64,000 nt of DNA from Amylostereum areolatum (taxonomy: Eukaryota; Basidiomycota; Agaricomycetes; Russulales; Stereaceae): assembly GCA_012932865.1 (NCBI GenBank), contig SAXG01000018.1, forward strand, positions 620,001-684,000, written 5' to 3'. Positions 37,041 through 47,226 of this stretch are shown here, piece after piece. The notes under the pieces are model-generated. The model worked only from the letters and a program-made list of their open reading frames with translations. It made no database searches and was not told the origin of the DNA. How positions within the stretch are numbered: position 1 is the first letter of the stretch; the number at the start of each line of letters is the position of its first letter. The translations under genes and the position numbers were made by a program.

Positions 37041-38819
37041 CTACGCGGGCGCATCGTCCATCTGACCGAACGGCGGCACTGGACCATCGCCCTTGCTCTC
37101 CAACGTTGTTTTGGGAAGCGGTTTCGTCGGCCTGGTGGCCAGTGACTTCGACAGACTTGCAGTGGAGAGCCGCGACGCCGAAGGAGATGAAGACAAGGAC
37201 TTCTCTCTATGATGCTGGCTAACGGATAGCGGAATAGATTGAGAAGGAGCTGTGTTCACGTCGAAAGTGAAGGGCGAGAACGGTATCGATGTGGGGGGGA
37301 AAGTGGAGGAGATAGGAGATCCAGCAACGTTCGCTTCGTCGGTCGATCTCGCCTGGGCGCTGGTTGGATCGATGGGCGGTGTAGCTGTAGAGCGGGAAGA
37401 CACTTCGATCTCCGGGGTAATGAAGCCTTGGAAATCAGACCAGGGCCGTTTGGATGTAGAGGGGGAGGTGTTGGGAATGGGATCCTGTACGCTTGACTTG
37501 GGAATTGATAACGAGGCCGTCGTTCGGGATTCTGTGGCTTGGGAAGGAACAGACTGTGGAGAAAACCCTACATTCGTCATATTACGAAGAGGTTGGGATC
37601 CAAACGCCACGGGTGCTGGCGAAATGGCCACCAGAGGGTTTCCGGTCGCGGAACTGGTTTTGCTCGACTTTGCCACCGTTTCCTGTGGAGGAGGCGGTGA
37701 GGAATTCATGGATATCACTGCCTGCACAACGGCTTCTAGACCATCCTTCGGATTCCACTTGCGAACAAGAGTATCTATATTCATGCATGTGGCGAGCCAC
37801 GGGCGTAAGACCGTCTGTACGGTTTCCTTGATGTGCATCACCAGTGCAACGTCTTCGTGATCCATCTCCTTGATTTCGGAAAGGCCAAGGGGAGACTTGC
37901 GCATACACAGCTCCACGAGAGCAGGCTGTACCCATTCCTCGACTCTGCATAAGCGAGCAAGCTTGAGACGACCAAAAGCGTCTATCGTTGGGTCAATGGC
38001 GCGAATGGCGCGAAGGCGGATGGAAGTGAAGTCCCAGCGTGTGGCAAGCTCGAGAACAGAGACCCAATCCTGTTGAGAGGACAGATCGCCCGAGTCGAAG
38101 TTTCTAGGAGAGGTACACGTCAATGAATAGTTCGCGGTAAACAGTAAGGGGGGCGCACAAGGGATACAGGACCGATAAGAACGCGTCGAACTGCTTGGCG
38201 GTTACATCGTCCAATGCAACGGCCTGTTCTCCTGGGATACCAAAATCGACGGACCAGAGACACGGCGGGCGTTCGACCGATGTTTGTTTGCTAACAGCGT
38301 TGACGTAGACAGGTTTGCCATCAGCTCCACGGTACTGCACCCAGCCTGGTGATAGTGGAGGAAGCCATTTGGTGGCAATGGATTGAGTGATGAGATACTC
38401 GAACCTCGCCGAGTCCCGGAGGAAGAAATAGCGGTGAACTTTATAGAGCACACCCTCGACCTGCGGGCCGCGGCAAGTGTTAACAAAAAGAATACTACGA
38501 CATGAGAGGAAACTGCGTACCAGAAAGACCACGTTCCCATCTTCAAACCAGAATCTAGAGTGTTTCACTTTCGGCAGCCCTGCGTCCGTCCTGTCCCGAA
38601 TAGCTGCACCAGAGCTGCACTGACTAGGGCGACGTTGAGCGGCGCGTCGGAGACGTCCATACCGTCAACATTGAAGCCACTTGAACCCAAATACAGAGGA
38701 CTTCTGACACTGGGATCGAGAGGAGGAGAGTTGATCGGAGAAGACATAGAACAGAACGAGGAAGACGTGCTGGGCGAAGGAGTAGGGGATGTGGGAGAAC
38801 TACTGCCAGTGGGAGACAT
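37041..38819 (-). CDS. BTB/POZ domain protein 7 (extra intron)
   Basis: Exons 38819-38663, 38603-38521, 38460-38159 and 38103-37041. The N-terminus is S/P-rich. An additional 59-nt intron (donor GTATGG, acceptor GTGCAG) splits the part before KHSRFWFEDGNVVFL; without it the reading frame appears shifted. Then VEGVLYKVHRYFFLRDSARF, LDDVTAKQFDAFLSVLYP and NFDSGDLSSQQDWVSVLELA, followed by WDFTSIRLRAIRAID and GRLKLARLCRVEEWV. The 200-residue tail is S/T/P-rich, ending PPFGQMDDAPA. It has the largest low-complexity tail after BTB 6. Confidence 0.83.
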
Positions 38820-39540
38820 GTCTTGACGGGGACGGAGATGGGGCAGTACTTATAGGATAGGTAGATGCCACCCTCTGGCAAATACTGAACAAAGACACCT
38901 TGCCATGTGGATGGATGACGGTGAAAGGACTTTGGCCCCTTTGGTGAACGCGGTGAACAGTCAAAGGGGACAGAAAATACAACGTCAGACGCATGACTCA
39001 GCAGCGCCTTCGTAACACCACATGGCACATCCTTTAATACAAAGAGAGACGCGGTGGAGCGCTGCGTCACGTCACGACACAAACCGCGAGACAAGTGAGC
39101 TTTCTGATTGGTTGTGGGACAACAGCCACGTCATCGTAACGCGACGCGTGACAAGTCGCGTTGACAAATGCACGTGGCTGCTTGCGTCATCCTAGGCTTG
39201 CGCGTCGGCCGGGTCGCCGCGTCGCTCTTCGTCTTGACCTCCACCACGTACTTGGCCACCGTCATACCTTCCCACTCTCTATGGCACCTCTACGCACCGC
39301 CGTTAGCGTCAAAGTAGCCTCCATGGCACAGCCCTACTTATACCTTTTACTTTGTATATCAGAAAACAAATTCAAATCAATTTTCCTCCAAAGCAATGTT
39401 TGTGCAGCAACATGGACGTGTTTTGTCGCTTCGGTCACGATGACCGCGTCGCTCCCACCCCCCCTGATTGGATTTATTTATATATCTAGAGATTTTTCGG
39501 GAAATTTCCTCGGTGCTCGGATGAGGCGTGGTGGTCCCGA
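38820..39540. other. Intergenic, upstream of BTB 7
   Basis: No exon seen. About 39020-39180 is dense in TGACG, CACGTCA and CACGTG-like words and has a CCAAT box (TGATTGGTT near 39105). This looks like a regulated promoter for BTB 7, but no factor can be named. Confidence 0.4.
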
Positions 39541-39549
39541 GCTCGAGTG

Positions 39550-40360
39550 ATGTACGACACGACCCGACCCGACACGACACAGTACAGCACACCCTGTCAT
39601 CTGCATCCAGTGCATCTCGGTGCGTTCATCTGGATCATGTGCGCATTTTCTTTCTCTCTTGCGAGACGAACTGACATGTACTATTTGTGCAGAAGAATCT
39701 ATGCGAGTTGGGGGTGACATTGGCTGGCCATTGGGACGGTGCACCGAGCAGGAACGCAGGTCCACTGATTCCGTCCAAGATGCAGCCCCCAGAAACAGTG
39801 CCCATTCAACCTCCTCGCAAGCGAACGAGAACACGGCCGTCCAGGTATGACTGACCTTAACAAACTGATCAATGTCCTTGCTTACTATATTGTTGTCTAC
39901 AGCTTTCCTCGGCTGACGCCATTGGCCACCGCCGGTCTTGAGTGCGAGCACAACGACATCCTCAGGATCCTGAAGGTCCGCAACAGCATTGTATTGTGTC
40001 GTCCACGTCCGAATCAACGACAGGTGACACGATAATGCAAGAACCCAACCAACCAGCAAGCCTCGAACGGAGCTTTCATAGATGGTACGTGCATACAGTA
40101 TCAATCAATGTGATAGTAAAGGCTTTACTGATCCTTTTGTTATCCATATCACAGGTGATATGTCCTCATCGACATTGCATATTCGCAGGCCTACTCGGCC
40201 CTCGGCGACTTGCTTCCTACGCCCCCAAGGACTCCAGCTCTGAACCCTCAAGGAACAGAACAACCCACTCTGCTATCGAAATGGCAGATTGCCAAGAGAG
40301 CCCGACACGAGCGAGAGCATTTGGGACCGTCACAAACCCCTCTACTGTAGGCGGCTGTAG
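39550..40360 (+). CDS. Possible small multi-exon gene, uncertain
   Basis: Exon-like pieces on the plus strand: about 39693-39840 (borders GTGCAG and GTATGA), a piece near 39902 and one near 40025-40083 (before GTACGT). A terminal piece (40189-40355) reads SALGDLLPTPPRTPALNPQG and ends at a TAG. The first piece carries a basic patch PPRKRTRTRPSR in one frame and a different open frame in another. More than one combination is phase-compatible, so I give only an envelope. No family was recognised. It could also be decayed sequence. Confidence 0.25.
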
Positions 40361-40639
40361 TTTGGCAACTCGCAACCGGTGTCACATGACCGTGGGAGCG
40401 GGTAGAGGAGGGCAACCCGGCCTCGGGGACGGGGGACATCCACTTTAGGCAACGCAACCTCTTGTGAGTGAGCTCTCCCAAAGGGCCAAAGCTGTCCTAT
40501 GTAGCGTCGAGTGATCATCCTCACGCTTTGGCCCATTACACTGTACACGAATCTGTATATGAATACAAGGTTTTGTGCACACTGACCACCTTATTTGTCA
40601 CTGAGTGCTGATTAGCTCAGGACCCCTGAAATTCCCTAT

Positions 40640-40800
40640 AAATGATTCATCTCGGACCACCGAAAATTTGGGCCTTATGGGAACCTATGTATGGTACTCT
40701 CCACCGAAAATGGGCCCCGTAGGGCCGACATGTTGGAGCTAAGAACCACTGAAAAGGAACCCGCCCGTCCGAAGTCCCATCTTCACCACCGAAAATGGTA
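40640..40800. repeat. Dispersed CCACCGAAAAT repeats
   Basis: CCACCGAAAAT occurs three times within about 135 bp (around 40655, 40701 and 40785), twice followed by GGGCC within a few bases. A GGGCC...GGCCC palindrome lies beside the second copy. It is either a cluster of binding sites in the 3' region of the hypothetical gene at 40871-41419 or the relic of a short repeat. Confidence 0.45.
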
Positions 40801-40870
40801 AGCATCTGAACACGCCGAGGATCTGTCAGTTCCAATCACAAGTATTTTGCATATTTTGCTTCCCATGGGT

Positions 40871-41419
40871 CTATGGAAGCAAACTAGGCATGTTATAGCA
40901 AGCTTGTTCGGTCATAATCGCCCAACAGCAATGCCACCCTGGCTGCTCCTCGAATTTAAACGCGAGAGCAAGATGCTCGACAGACCAGCGGCTCTCTCCT
41001 CCGTCGTTACGCTGGTGGGCGACATCCTTGAGCGAAACAAGCCTGCAGTCGGCGACGGTGAGGTGGACTTGAGACATGCCGTGTGTAGGTTGGAAAAGGG
41101 GACGAAGGAGTGTGTTCATCTCGAGAGCTTTTGGAATGCCACGATAGACAGGATCGTAACCGTCGACGCGGACTTGATAGGTGGAGTTGTCGTCAAAGTC
41201 GAGGGTGACGGCGGGGTGAGTGAGCGAAGGACGGATGCGGGTGATAACCTTGCCCACGATATCGGCGGGGTCGACACCGATGGGCTGGAGTCGAATGGGG
41301 GTTGGCTTCCTTCGAGGGTTGGTGGAGGGAAGTGCAGGGGAAGAGAGATAAGATGCGGATGAACCGGACGATAGCAGGGAAGCCTCGGAGGCGGAATCCA
41401 TGTCGTTGGTGTAGGGCAT
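40871..41419 (-). CDS. Hypothetical protein, 182 aa
   Basis: One open exon with an ATG at 41419. S-rich N-terminus, then a globular part: PIRLQPIGVDPADIVGKVIT, a VTLDFDDNSTYQVRVDGYDP strand pair, and VHLTVADCRLVSLKDVAHQR, ending in a W/C-rich segment. The pattern of alternating hydrophobic strands suggests a small beta domain. I do not know the family. An additional 5' exon is possible because a candidate donor (GTGAGC) precedes it near 41490. Confidence 0.6.
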   Translation of the reverse strand: MPYTNDMDSASEASLLSSGSSASYLSSPALPSTNPRRKPTPIRLQPIGVDPADIVGKVITRIRPSLTHPAVTLDFDDNSTYQVRVDGYDPVYRGIPKALEMNTLLRPLFQPTHGMSQVHLTVADCRLVSLKDVAHQRNDGGESRWSVEHLALAFKFEEQPGWHCCWAIMTEQACYNMPSLLP

Positions 41420-41574
41420 ACCGTGACCAGGTAGCCGTGCAGAGGGTAGCTCGCTCGAGTAAAGGAGAATGTTTCGGAGGGTAACAAAGGAAGGTGCTCA
41501 CTGTCGACGACGGTGACGGATTCGATTTCGCATTGTCCGCGGAGGGACAATGGAGAGCGGAGAGGCAAAAACGA

Positions 41575-41665
41575 TGACACTGACGAGATTCGAACTCGCG
41601 AGGTTTCCCATCACGGATTGGCACATGACCTAAACGTGACGCCGTAACCACTTGGCTACAGTACC
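41575..41665 (-). tRNA. tRNA-Leu(UAG) with 12-nt intron
   Basis: Acceptor arms GGTACTG/CAGTGTC (two G-U pairs), D arm GCCAAGTGGTTACGGC, and anticodon stem TCACG/CGTGA around TTTAGG + 12 nt + C. A short class II variable arm and T arm GCGAGTTCGAATCTCGT follow, with discriminator A. The loop TTTAGGC with the intron after position 37 is the standard eukaryotic position and gives anticodon UAG. A class II shape plus discriminator A fits leucine. Confidence 0.85.
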
Positions 41666-41962
41666 GTAGAATTCACCTCCCCTAAGAACATTGGAGTCTC
41701 CTTCGTCCTGCAGACCGGCTATCCCACCGCGACTTGGTCCAAGTTTTACTTAGATGAAGTTGCGTGGCCACGATGCGACTGAAATGGGAGGAAGAGATTG
41801 GACGATGTGCATGCGTGAGATCAGTCTGAACAAAGGATATGAAACACCGGGGCAAGTGCCTCCGGACCACTAGCGCCGGCGCCCGTCGATGAAGGTCGTG
41901 GGCAACCGTTACTCAACTTTGGGCTTGAGGGCAACGTCCATCCACCCGCCTCTCGTGAACCA

Positions 41963-42591
41963 CATGTAAGTAAGATAGGCGACATTCACAACCTTCCCCA
42001 TCACGTGAGGCCGAGTGTCACGCTTAGGGGGAGTCGACGAGAGAAATGTCCATACCATTTGATCCAGTCCATCTCATGTAAAAGCGCTACGTCGTATCGT
42101 TTTAAATGATTGTATCTTTTGGAATATAAATTTTGTTTGGCATTTCCCCTTTTTGCCCTTGAGATATAAACGGAAAAGCCCAGACAGACCTACAGCCATG
42201 AGTCTCCGAGATGCCCGAGTTTTGGTCATGGAACAGCCATAACTCTCGCACAACTTCGTTTCTGGGAAAACTGCTACATTACTTCTCTTGTTCAGTCTAT
42301 CCAAGATGGTCTGTGTATTCAGATTGTCTCCTGTATTCGCCGTTGAACACCAATTAATTTAGATACTACTTTTTGCGCGTGAACGAGCAGAGCAGCTTAC
42401 AAATCAGGTGGGAAATCCTCGCACCTTGTACTGTAAACCTCGAGACGCGCGCCATCGGTGGCTCAGAGAATCTATCATCCACTTATCCCTTACTTATCCC
42501 GTCTCACGCGCATGTTGGGGCGTTATGTCACACGTTTGTCACACGCACATGATGGGGAAGGTTGTGAATGTCGCCTATCTTACTCTACATG
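41963..42591. mobile_element. MITE-like element with 46-bp terminal inverted repeats
   Basis: Positions 41963-42008 and 42546-42591 are inverted copies of each other with only a few mismatches; the shared core is TAAGATAGGCGACATTCACA. They bound a 629-bp segment whose middle is AT-richer than its surroundings and has no open frame of note. Size, inverted ends and lack of coding capacity fit a non-autonomous DNA transposon. A target duplication is not obvious; the flanks are too ambiguous to call. Confidence 0.65.
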
Positions 42592-42670
42592 CGTCATTGT
42601 TTGGCAGGCGAAAGGAGATAAGTAGTACATGAATTGAATAGGAATTTACTTCTCGGGGACCCTCCATATT

Positions 42671-44151
42671 CTAAGCGTCACCAACATGGCTAATAAACCC
42701 GCCGGCAGAGATGGAGGAGACGTTGGGGCCGGGCGCGATGTAGGTCGAGGGGTCTGCCTCATAGATGTTGAAATGGATACCTACCAGAATCTCCGTCATT
42801 CTCTGCGCCATGGCGAACTTTTACAAGGTTCTTACCAGGAGTATCATCGGTGTAAGCACCTGGAGACCTGTTAGGACGTAGAAGGTCCAGCAGATGGGTG
42901 TACAACATACCAGGGAACGCAACACCAGGGGGGAGAGGCGTAGTGCTATTGGAAGTAATGTTGATCTGGGTGCAGCTGAACTTCAATCGTCAGTTGATGA
43001 TCGTGGATTTTCCTGTGAAAGGGCGTGCCTCGGATAGTTTTGTGCGCCACGAGCTGGGTCCTGCGAGTAGAGAGCATCTGCCTCGTGAGGAGCTACGAAC
43101 GGAGGTCATGATCGCATATGAAAGACCAAGATTATGAGACACTTTCCAATCATCTCGGCTACGAAGGATAATGCGACGTCAGTTGAAGTGAAACTGATAA
43201 CCTTTGTTGGGACAAACCTCTGAGAAGGAATTCGCCAGACGAAATCTCGGGAATGATGATGGAGTGCTGACCTATCATATATTTCAACAACCGACTCAAC
43301 CAGGAAATGCGCAATGGCATTGAACTAGTAAACCTACCGATGGTGGCCTCCACATCATCTGTTCCCCATGTCCCGTTTGCATACCCTGACGGATCATGTT
43401 TGTTCAAGAGACTAGACAAACGACCAACCACCGGAACGCACCCTTGCTCCACAGTTTGACCCAAACGTCGCCCGTGCCATTGGAGCTTGTGGGCGCAATG
43501 TACACTTGCACTAGAAGAGTGATGGTCAGCTAAGCAGGGTAATTTGGCGCGAACGGATTCACCTGGTCCATGATGACTAGCTGCAATGATGTCGTCCGCA
43601 CCTATCCCGCGTGCGTATTGGTTCCAGCTTCTGTGGGAATACGAGGAGATAATCACTCACGAGTGTTATGGTACCCTGCGCAACACGAAATGTGGGAGTT
43701 AGAACTTATGCTCCAAACTGGTAAATGGGATTCACATTCGAAGGTGAATTCATCCCCAGCTTGCACTTGAACGGTGGTGGGCACCGGAACGTTGTTCACT
43801 AGAAGATACAATAGGTAGCCGCGCAAAACAAACGTCCTTCGACTGCTTACCGTTGCACGCCATTGCATCCGAAGTGAGGTCTTTCACTGGCTAAACCCGA
43901 CGTTTGGATGGGTTATCATAACCAGTCGTGGCAGGTGACAATCAACGTACGTCGTCAGTCGGCGGGGAGCGCACATAAATCCCACGACCGTCGCCTCTGT
44001 GAACCGAATTTAGGATCACTCCCAGGTCGAGCAACCAAACGACATGAAAGACTCACCGGAACTCTCCGTTCAGCCAGACACCCCAGACGCGGGTATGAGC
44101 GTTGGCGGACGCCGCCAAGAAAGCCAGAACAAACGAAGATGTTACTTTCAT
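42671..44151 (-). CDS. AA9 lytic polysaccharide monooxygenase, 14 exons
   Basis: Secreted copper enzyme cleaving cellulose or hemicellulose oxidatively. Signal peptide MKVTSSFVLAFLAASANA, then mature His1 (HTRVWGVWLNG). Second copper His in ADDIIAASHHGP; axial Tyr with Gln in AQNYPSC. Family blocks YVRSPP, VKDLTSDAMACN, VPTTVQVQAGD, VYIAPTSS, GEFLLR, PGIHFNIYEA and YIAPGP. Exons: 44151-44057, 43996-43951, 43890-43851, 43798-43736, 43675-43661, 43601-43563, 43510-43442, 43385-43338, 43271-43218, 43158-43147, 43092-43029, 42975-42911, 42859-42836 and 42780-42671 (247 aa, all phases consistent). Exons of 15, 12 and 24 nt occur. The 12-nt exon is followed by GAAAGT instead of a GT donor, and the exon ending at 43029 by a GC donor. 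No CBM. Confidence 0.9.
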
Positions 44152-44703
44152 GATTGGGGTTGGGATGGAATTTGCTGCCGACATAAACCTGACTTATATC
44201 TGTCCTTGGCAAGCTTCTTTCGACCGAGGGAGTCCAGAGGATCTGCCGCGAAATGAGTCGAGCGGTTGTGCATGACCCTGTTATAGATGCCGTACGCATG
44301 ATAATCGGAGGTCTCTTCTTATGCCCTTTCCTTTATTAGACCACTGTGAGTAGCCGCTAGGTCAATGTGAACGGCAGGGAGACTCACAGCTGTATTAAGG
44401 GTTAATATGTCACAACACACGTGAACCAGGAAACGAGGACGATCGCTGGATAAAGGTCATGGGAAGGGGGCGGTTGGGACGTCACAGGAAGTAACAAAAC
44501 TTGCGGCAAAGCTGTGTGGCTTGCTTTCCGGGGATCTTCCCGACAAACGCTTCAAACATTGACAAACTGCGCGAGAACCAGATCACGACCCGGAAACCTC
44601 TTGTATTAGAAATCTAATTACATGGAATCCTGAATATAGTACAAGTAGCGATACAAACCAAAATAGATCACGGAGAAAACGCACTGTATGCAAGAAGGAT
44701 CCT
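44152..44703. other. Intergenic, no gene seen
   Basis: 552 bp between the start of the LPMO and the end of the Nudix gene. It should contain the LPMO promoter; nothing specific was recognised. Confidence 0.45.
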
Positions 44704-45258
44704 CTACGCGGTCCGAGGGCTATAAGTGTCCACGACAAGCTTTATCGCACGCTCGATGACGTCCCGATCGCTCTGAAATTCCGCACTTTGAAGCGCCTCG
44801 TCTACAGGCATGAACCGTGGCACGTAGTTCTCCACCGCGGTCTGGGTGCCATCCACGCGCTCGCCATCGACGACCGTGATATACCACCATATGAGCTTCA
44901 CATTGCGTTCATTGACTTGGCGTAGCGTCATCATGAATGGCTCGCAGCACTCCTCGACCAGCACCACTGCATCCTTCGTTTGTGATCCCACCGAGGGGGC
45001 GCGCGTCTCCATCTTCACGGGTAGCAGCTTGCACGGGTATCCGGTCTCCTCGTAGGTCTCTCGTATGGCTGCATTGGAGATGCTTTCGTCCTGATCTTTT
45101 CTACCCTTGGGAAGAATCCATTCTTGACGCGTCGAATGAAAAAGGAGGCAGATCTCGAGAGGGGAAGAGGGAGGAAGGTTGCGGAAGAGGATCGAGCCGC
45201 CGCAGATAAGAAACTCGTCAGCGGTGTATTGCGATGTGGGGACTTTGGGTAATGCCAT
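44704..45258 (-). CDS. Nudix hydrolase, 184 aa
   Basis: Hydrolyses a nucleoside diphosphate linked to another group; the substrate cannot be read from the sequence. The Nudix box G-x5-E-x7-RE-x2-EE-x-G is complete, starting at GRKDQDE and ending AAIRETYEETG near residues 55-77, preceded by the strand EWILPKG. This pattern with a short C-terminal helical extension resembles diadenosine/diphosphoinositol polyphosphate hydrolases, but that is only likely. Single exon, ATG 45258. The Ngaro element begins only 95 bp upstream, so it sits in the promoter of this gene. Confidence 0.88.
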   Translation of the reverse strand: MALPKVPTSQYTADEFLICGGSILFRNLPPSSPLEICLLFHSTRQEWILPKGRKDQDESISNAAIRETYEETGYPCKLLPVKMETRAPSVGSQTKDAVVLVEECCEPFMMTLRQVNERNVKLIWWYITVVDGERVDGTQTAVENYVPRFMPVDEALQSAEFQSDRDVIERAIKLVVDTYSPRTA

Positions 45259-45353
45259 GGCGCACCGTCGCTTCTATGCACGGGTGGAGGAGGGATCGAC
45301 GTGGTAGTGGTTAACGTTAGAGCACTGAACAATGCTCCCGGAATTCGAACCGT

Positions 45354-45467
45354 CGAATCAGGCTTGATTTCGTGCGGCCTAAGCGTGAGGCGGGAGCTTG
45401 CGACGCGGGAGGTACGGGAAACCGCCCCCGAAGGGGCATGTATGGATTGCGTGCGAGACGAGACCGT
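45354..45467 (-). repeat. Ngaro split repeat B2 (outer)
   Basis: 114 bp identical to 46041-46154. It forms the 3' terminus of the element; genomic DNA resumes at 45353. Confidence 0.92.
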
Positions 45468-45671
45468 TACAAGGGAGAAAAAGAGAAGAGAAAAAAAAAA
45501 GGTTACAAAAGCAGGCGGTAAATGTAGTTAATGCGAGAGCTCATGCGGTACGGAGGCGTGTGTATACGTAGAGCATGTGGGTATCCTCCGCTGGAGATCG
45601 TAACGGTCGCGGAGTAGGTAAGCGTGGTATGGGAAACCGGTCGGAAACAAACAAGGGTATGCGGTGGGCGG

Positions 45672-46040
45672 GAGAGCGAAAGCGGCGTGGGCGACGCGGC
45701 GAGGCAGACTCTGGCGAGAGGAGGGCGTCAGCGGAACGGTTCGAAGCGACGAAATGGGGACGGACCTGGCGAGACGAGGTGCTGGCAAGAGTTGGGGGCA
45801 TCAGCGGTGCCCCCCGAGCGACTCTTGTACTCTCTCGAGCGGGTACTTCCAAACCTAGCCCATCTGTAGCATCCCGCTACGGGCTAGGCGGGCTCCCGGT
45901 GCCAGGTCGTGCGCAGCCGCGGGCGCATCCCAACAAGTAGGTGGCGGCTCCGACGGGCGTCGGGAGCAGTCGCCCACGCGAGGACGGCACCGTGCGAAAG
46001 CGACGCCTGATTCGACTCCGAGAAACTCCTTTCAAGCCGA
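45672..46040 (-). repeat. Ngaro split repeat A2 (internal)
   Basis: 369 bp identical to the outer repeat A1 at 50532-50900. It contains a duplicate of the first 60 gag codons, which is why a gag-like frame appears here. It abuts B1 directly, reproducing the junction expected in the circular intermediate. Confidence 0.92.
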
Positions 46041-46154
46041 CGAATCAGGCTTGATTTCGTGCGGCCTAAGCGTGAGGCGGGAGCTTGCGACGCGGGAGGT
46101 ACGGGAAACCGCCCCCGAAGGGGCATGTATGGATTGCGTGCGAGACGAGACCGT
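46041..46154 (-). repeat. Ngaro split repeat B1 (internal)
   Basis: 114 bp, identical to B2, lying 67 bp after the YR stop and directly joined to A2. Confidence 0.92.
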
Positions 46155-46221
46155 AAAAGGCGTAAGAATTGAGGAGGAGGAAGGGAGGATGGTGGTGCGT
46201 GAAAGTGTGGGATGTCGAGCG

Positions 46222-47226
46222 CTATGCCCCGGTGCCCTCAGCAGCGCGGCGGGCGTGGATGAGGGCTTGAAGTAGGACGGGGTTCTTGCGGATGTACTGC
46301 TTGAATGCGTCCGAGCTCCAGCGCCCGATGGCCTGGATACGGTCGTCGGGGTAGCCCTCAGTGGCGTAAAAGGTGGCTCCTCCGGGACGGAGGGAGTGCC
46401 CGCCGATGTTCGAGTTGGGGAAGAGCGACTCGAGGCGGTTAATGAACCAGCTGCGCGTGGGGACCGTCCCGTCCTGCCTGACCCACAGCTCGGGAAGGAG
46501 GGTGGCAAAGCGGTCGCGGCCGGTGATGTATGCGCGGAAAAGCTGGTAGGGGTCGACGGCTTCCGTGTCACGTCTCGGGATGACCACCCTGTTGCCCTCG
46601 AAAAATCGGTCGGCCTTGTGTGTTGGGAGGAGGTATGAGTACGCGGTGTCTAGGAACTCCACGCTCGACCTCCGGATCGTCTTGCGGTGTGAGCGCAGGG
46701 CGCCGTTGTCACTGCAGACAAGTTCACCGAGGCGGTGGAGCCCGAAGAACCCTGCCGTGATGAGTGCGAGGAAGAGGCGGTCGTCGTGGGTGGGGTTTGG
46801 GTAGTGGTGGATTGTGAACTCGAGGTCGTCGAGGGATAAGGCGTCACGGCGGGAGATTGGGGAGTTATAGAGGCGGTTGCAGCCTGCCAGTGTCCGTGTG
46901 ACAAGGGCGCTGCGGCGCGTGGCGCGAACATGTGGGAAGTGGGGTTCAAGCTGGTTGCAGATCCCTGATAGGTATGCGGGGATTGAGCGGGGAGAGATGT
47001 GTTGGGCCATGAAGACCACATAGAAGGACAGGGTGTCGGCGGTGGGTTCGATGTCAAAGCTGTGGAGCTTACAGAAGGTCAGGTATGATTGGAGGTGGGA
47101 TGTGTATGATAGGCGCGTGGAAATGTCAATCGCGGCTCCGAGGGCGAGCGCCCGTTCGCGAACGAGGCGCTCGGATGTCCAGGCTTCGCGGCGCGGCTGC
47201 CTGGACGAGCGTGAGATCTGGAGCAT
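46222..47226 (-). CDS. Ngaro tyrosine recombinase, 334 aa
   Basis: Integrates the circular cDNA. An N-terminal SAM-like core-binding region (STRLSYTSHLQSYLTFCKLH) is followed by the catalytic domain: Arg in FGLHRLGELV, His and Arg in GGHSLRPGGATF, Trp in IGRWSSDAF and the nucleophile Tyr in KQYIR. The R-H-R-Y set is complete. The ATG overlaps the upstream stop as TGATG (47228-47224), sharing the A, which suggests translation by termination-reinitiation. Confidence 0.93.
   Translation of the reverse strand: MLQISRSSRQPRREAWTSERLVRERALALGAAIDISTRLSYTSHLQSYLTFCKLHSFDIEPTADTLSFYVVFMAQHISPRSIPAYLSGICNQLEPHFPHVRATRRSALVTRTLAGCNRLYNSPISRRDALSLDDLEFTIHHYPNPTHDDRLFLALITAGFFGLHRLGELVCSDNGALRSHRKTIRRSSVEFLDTAYSYLLPTHKADRFFEGNRVVIPRRDTEAVDPYQLFRAYITGRDRFATLLPELWVRQDGTVPTRSWFINRLESLFPNSNIGGHSLRPGGATFYATEGYPDDRIQAIGRWSSDAFKQYIRKNPVLLQALIHARRAAEGTGA

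Noticed and set aside
38521..38819. Apparent frameshift in the first exon of BTB 7
   Set aside because: A 59-nt intron with GTATGG donor and GTGCAG acceptor restores frame exactly.
45310..45353. tRNA-like T-arm (GGTTCGAATTCC on the minus strand) at the Ngaro 3' flank, and a 7-bp GCTCCCG/CGGGAGC pairing with the repeat
   Set aside because: No 5-bp T stem, no complete D or anticodon arm, and the empty-site reconstruction does not give a tRNA. Treated as chance.
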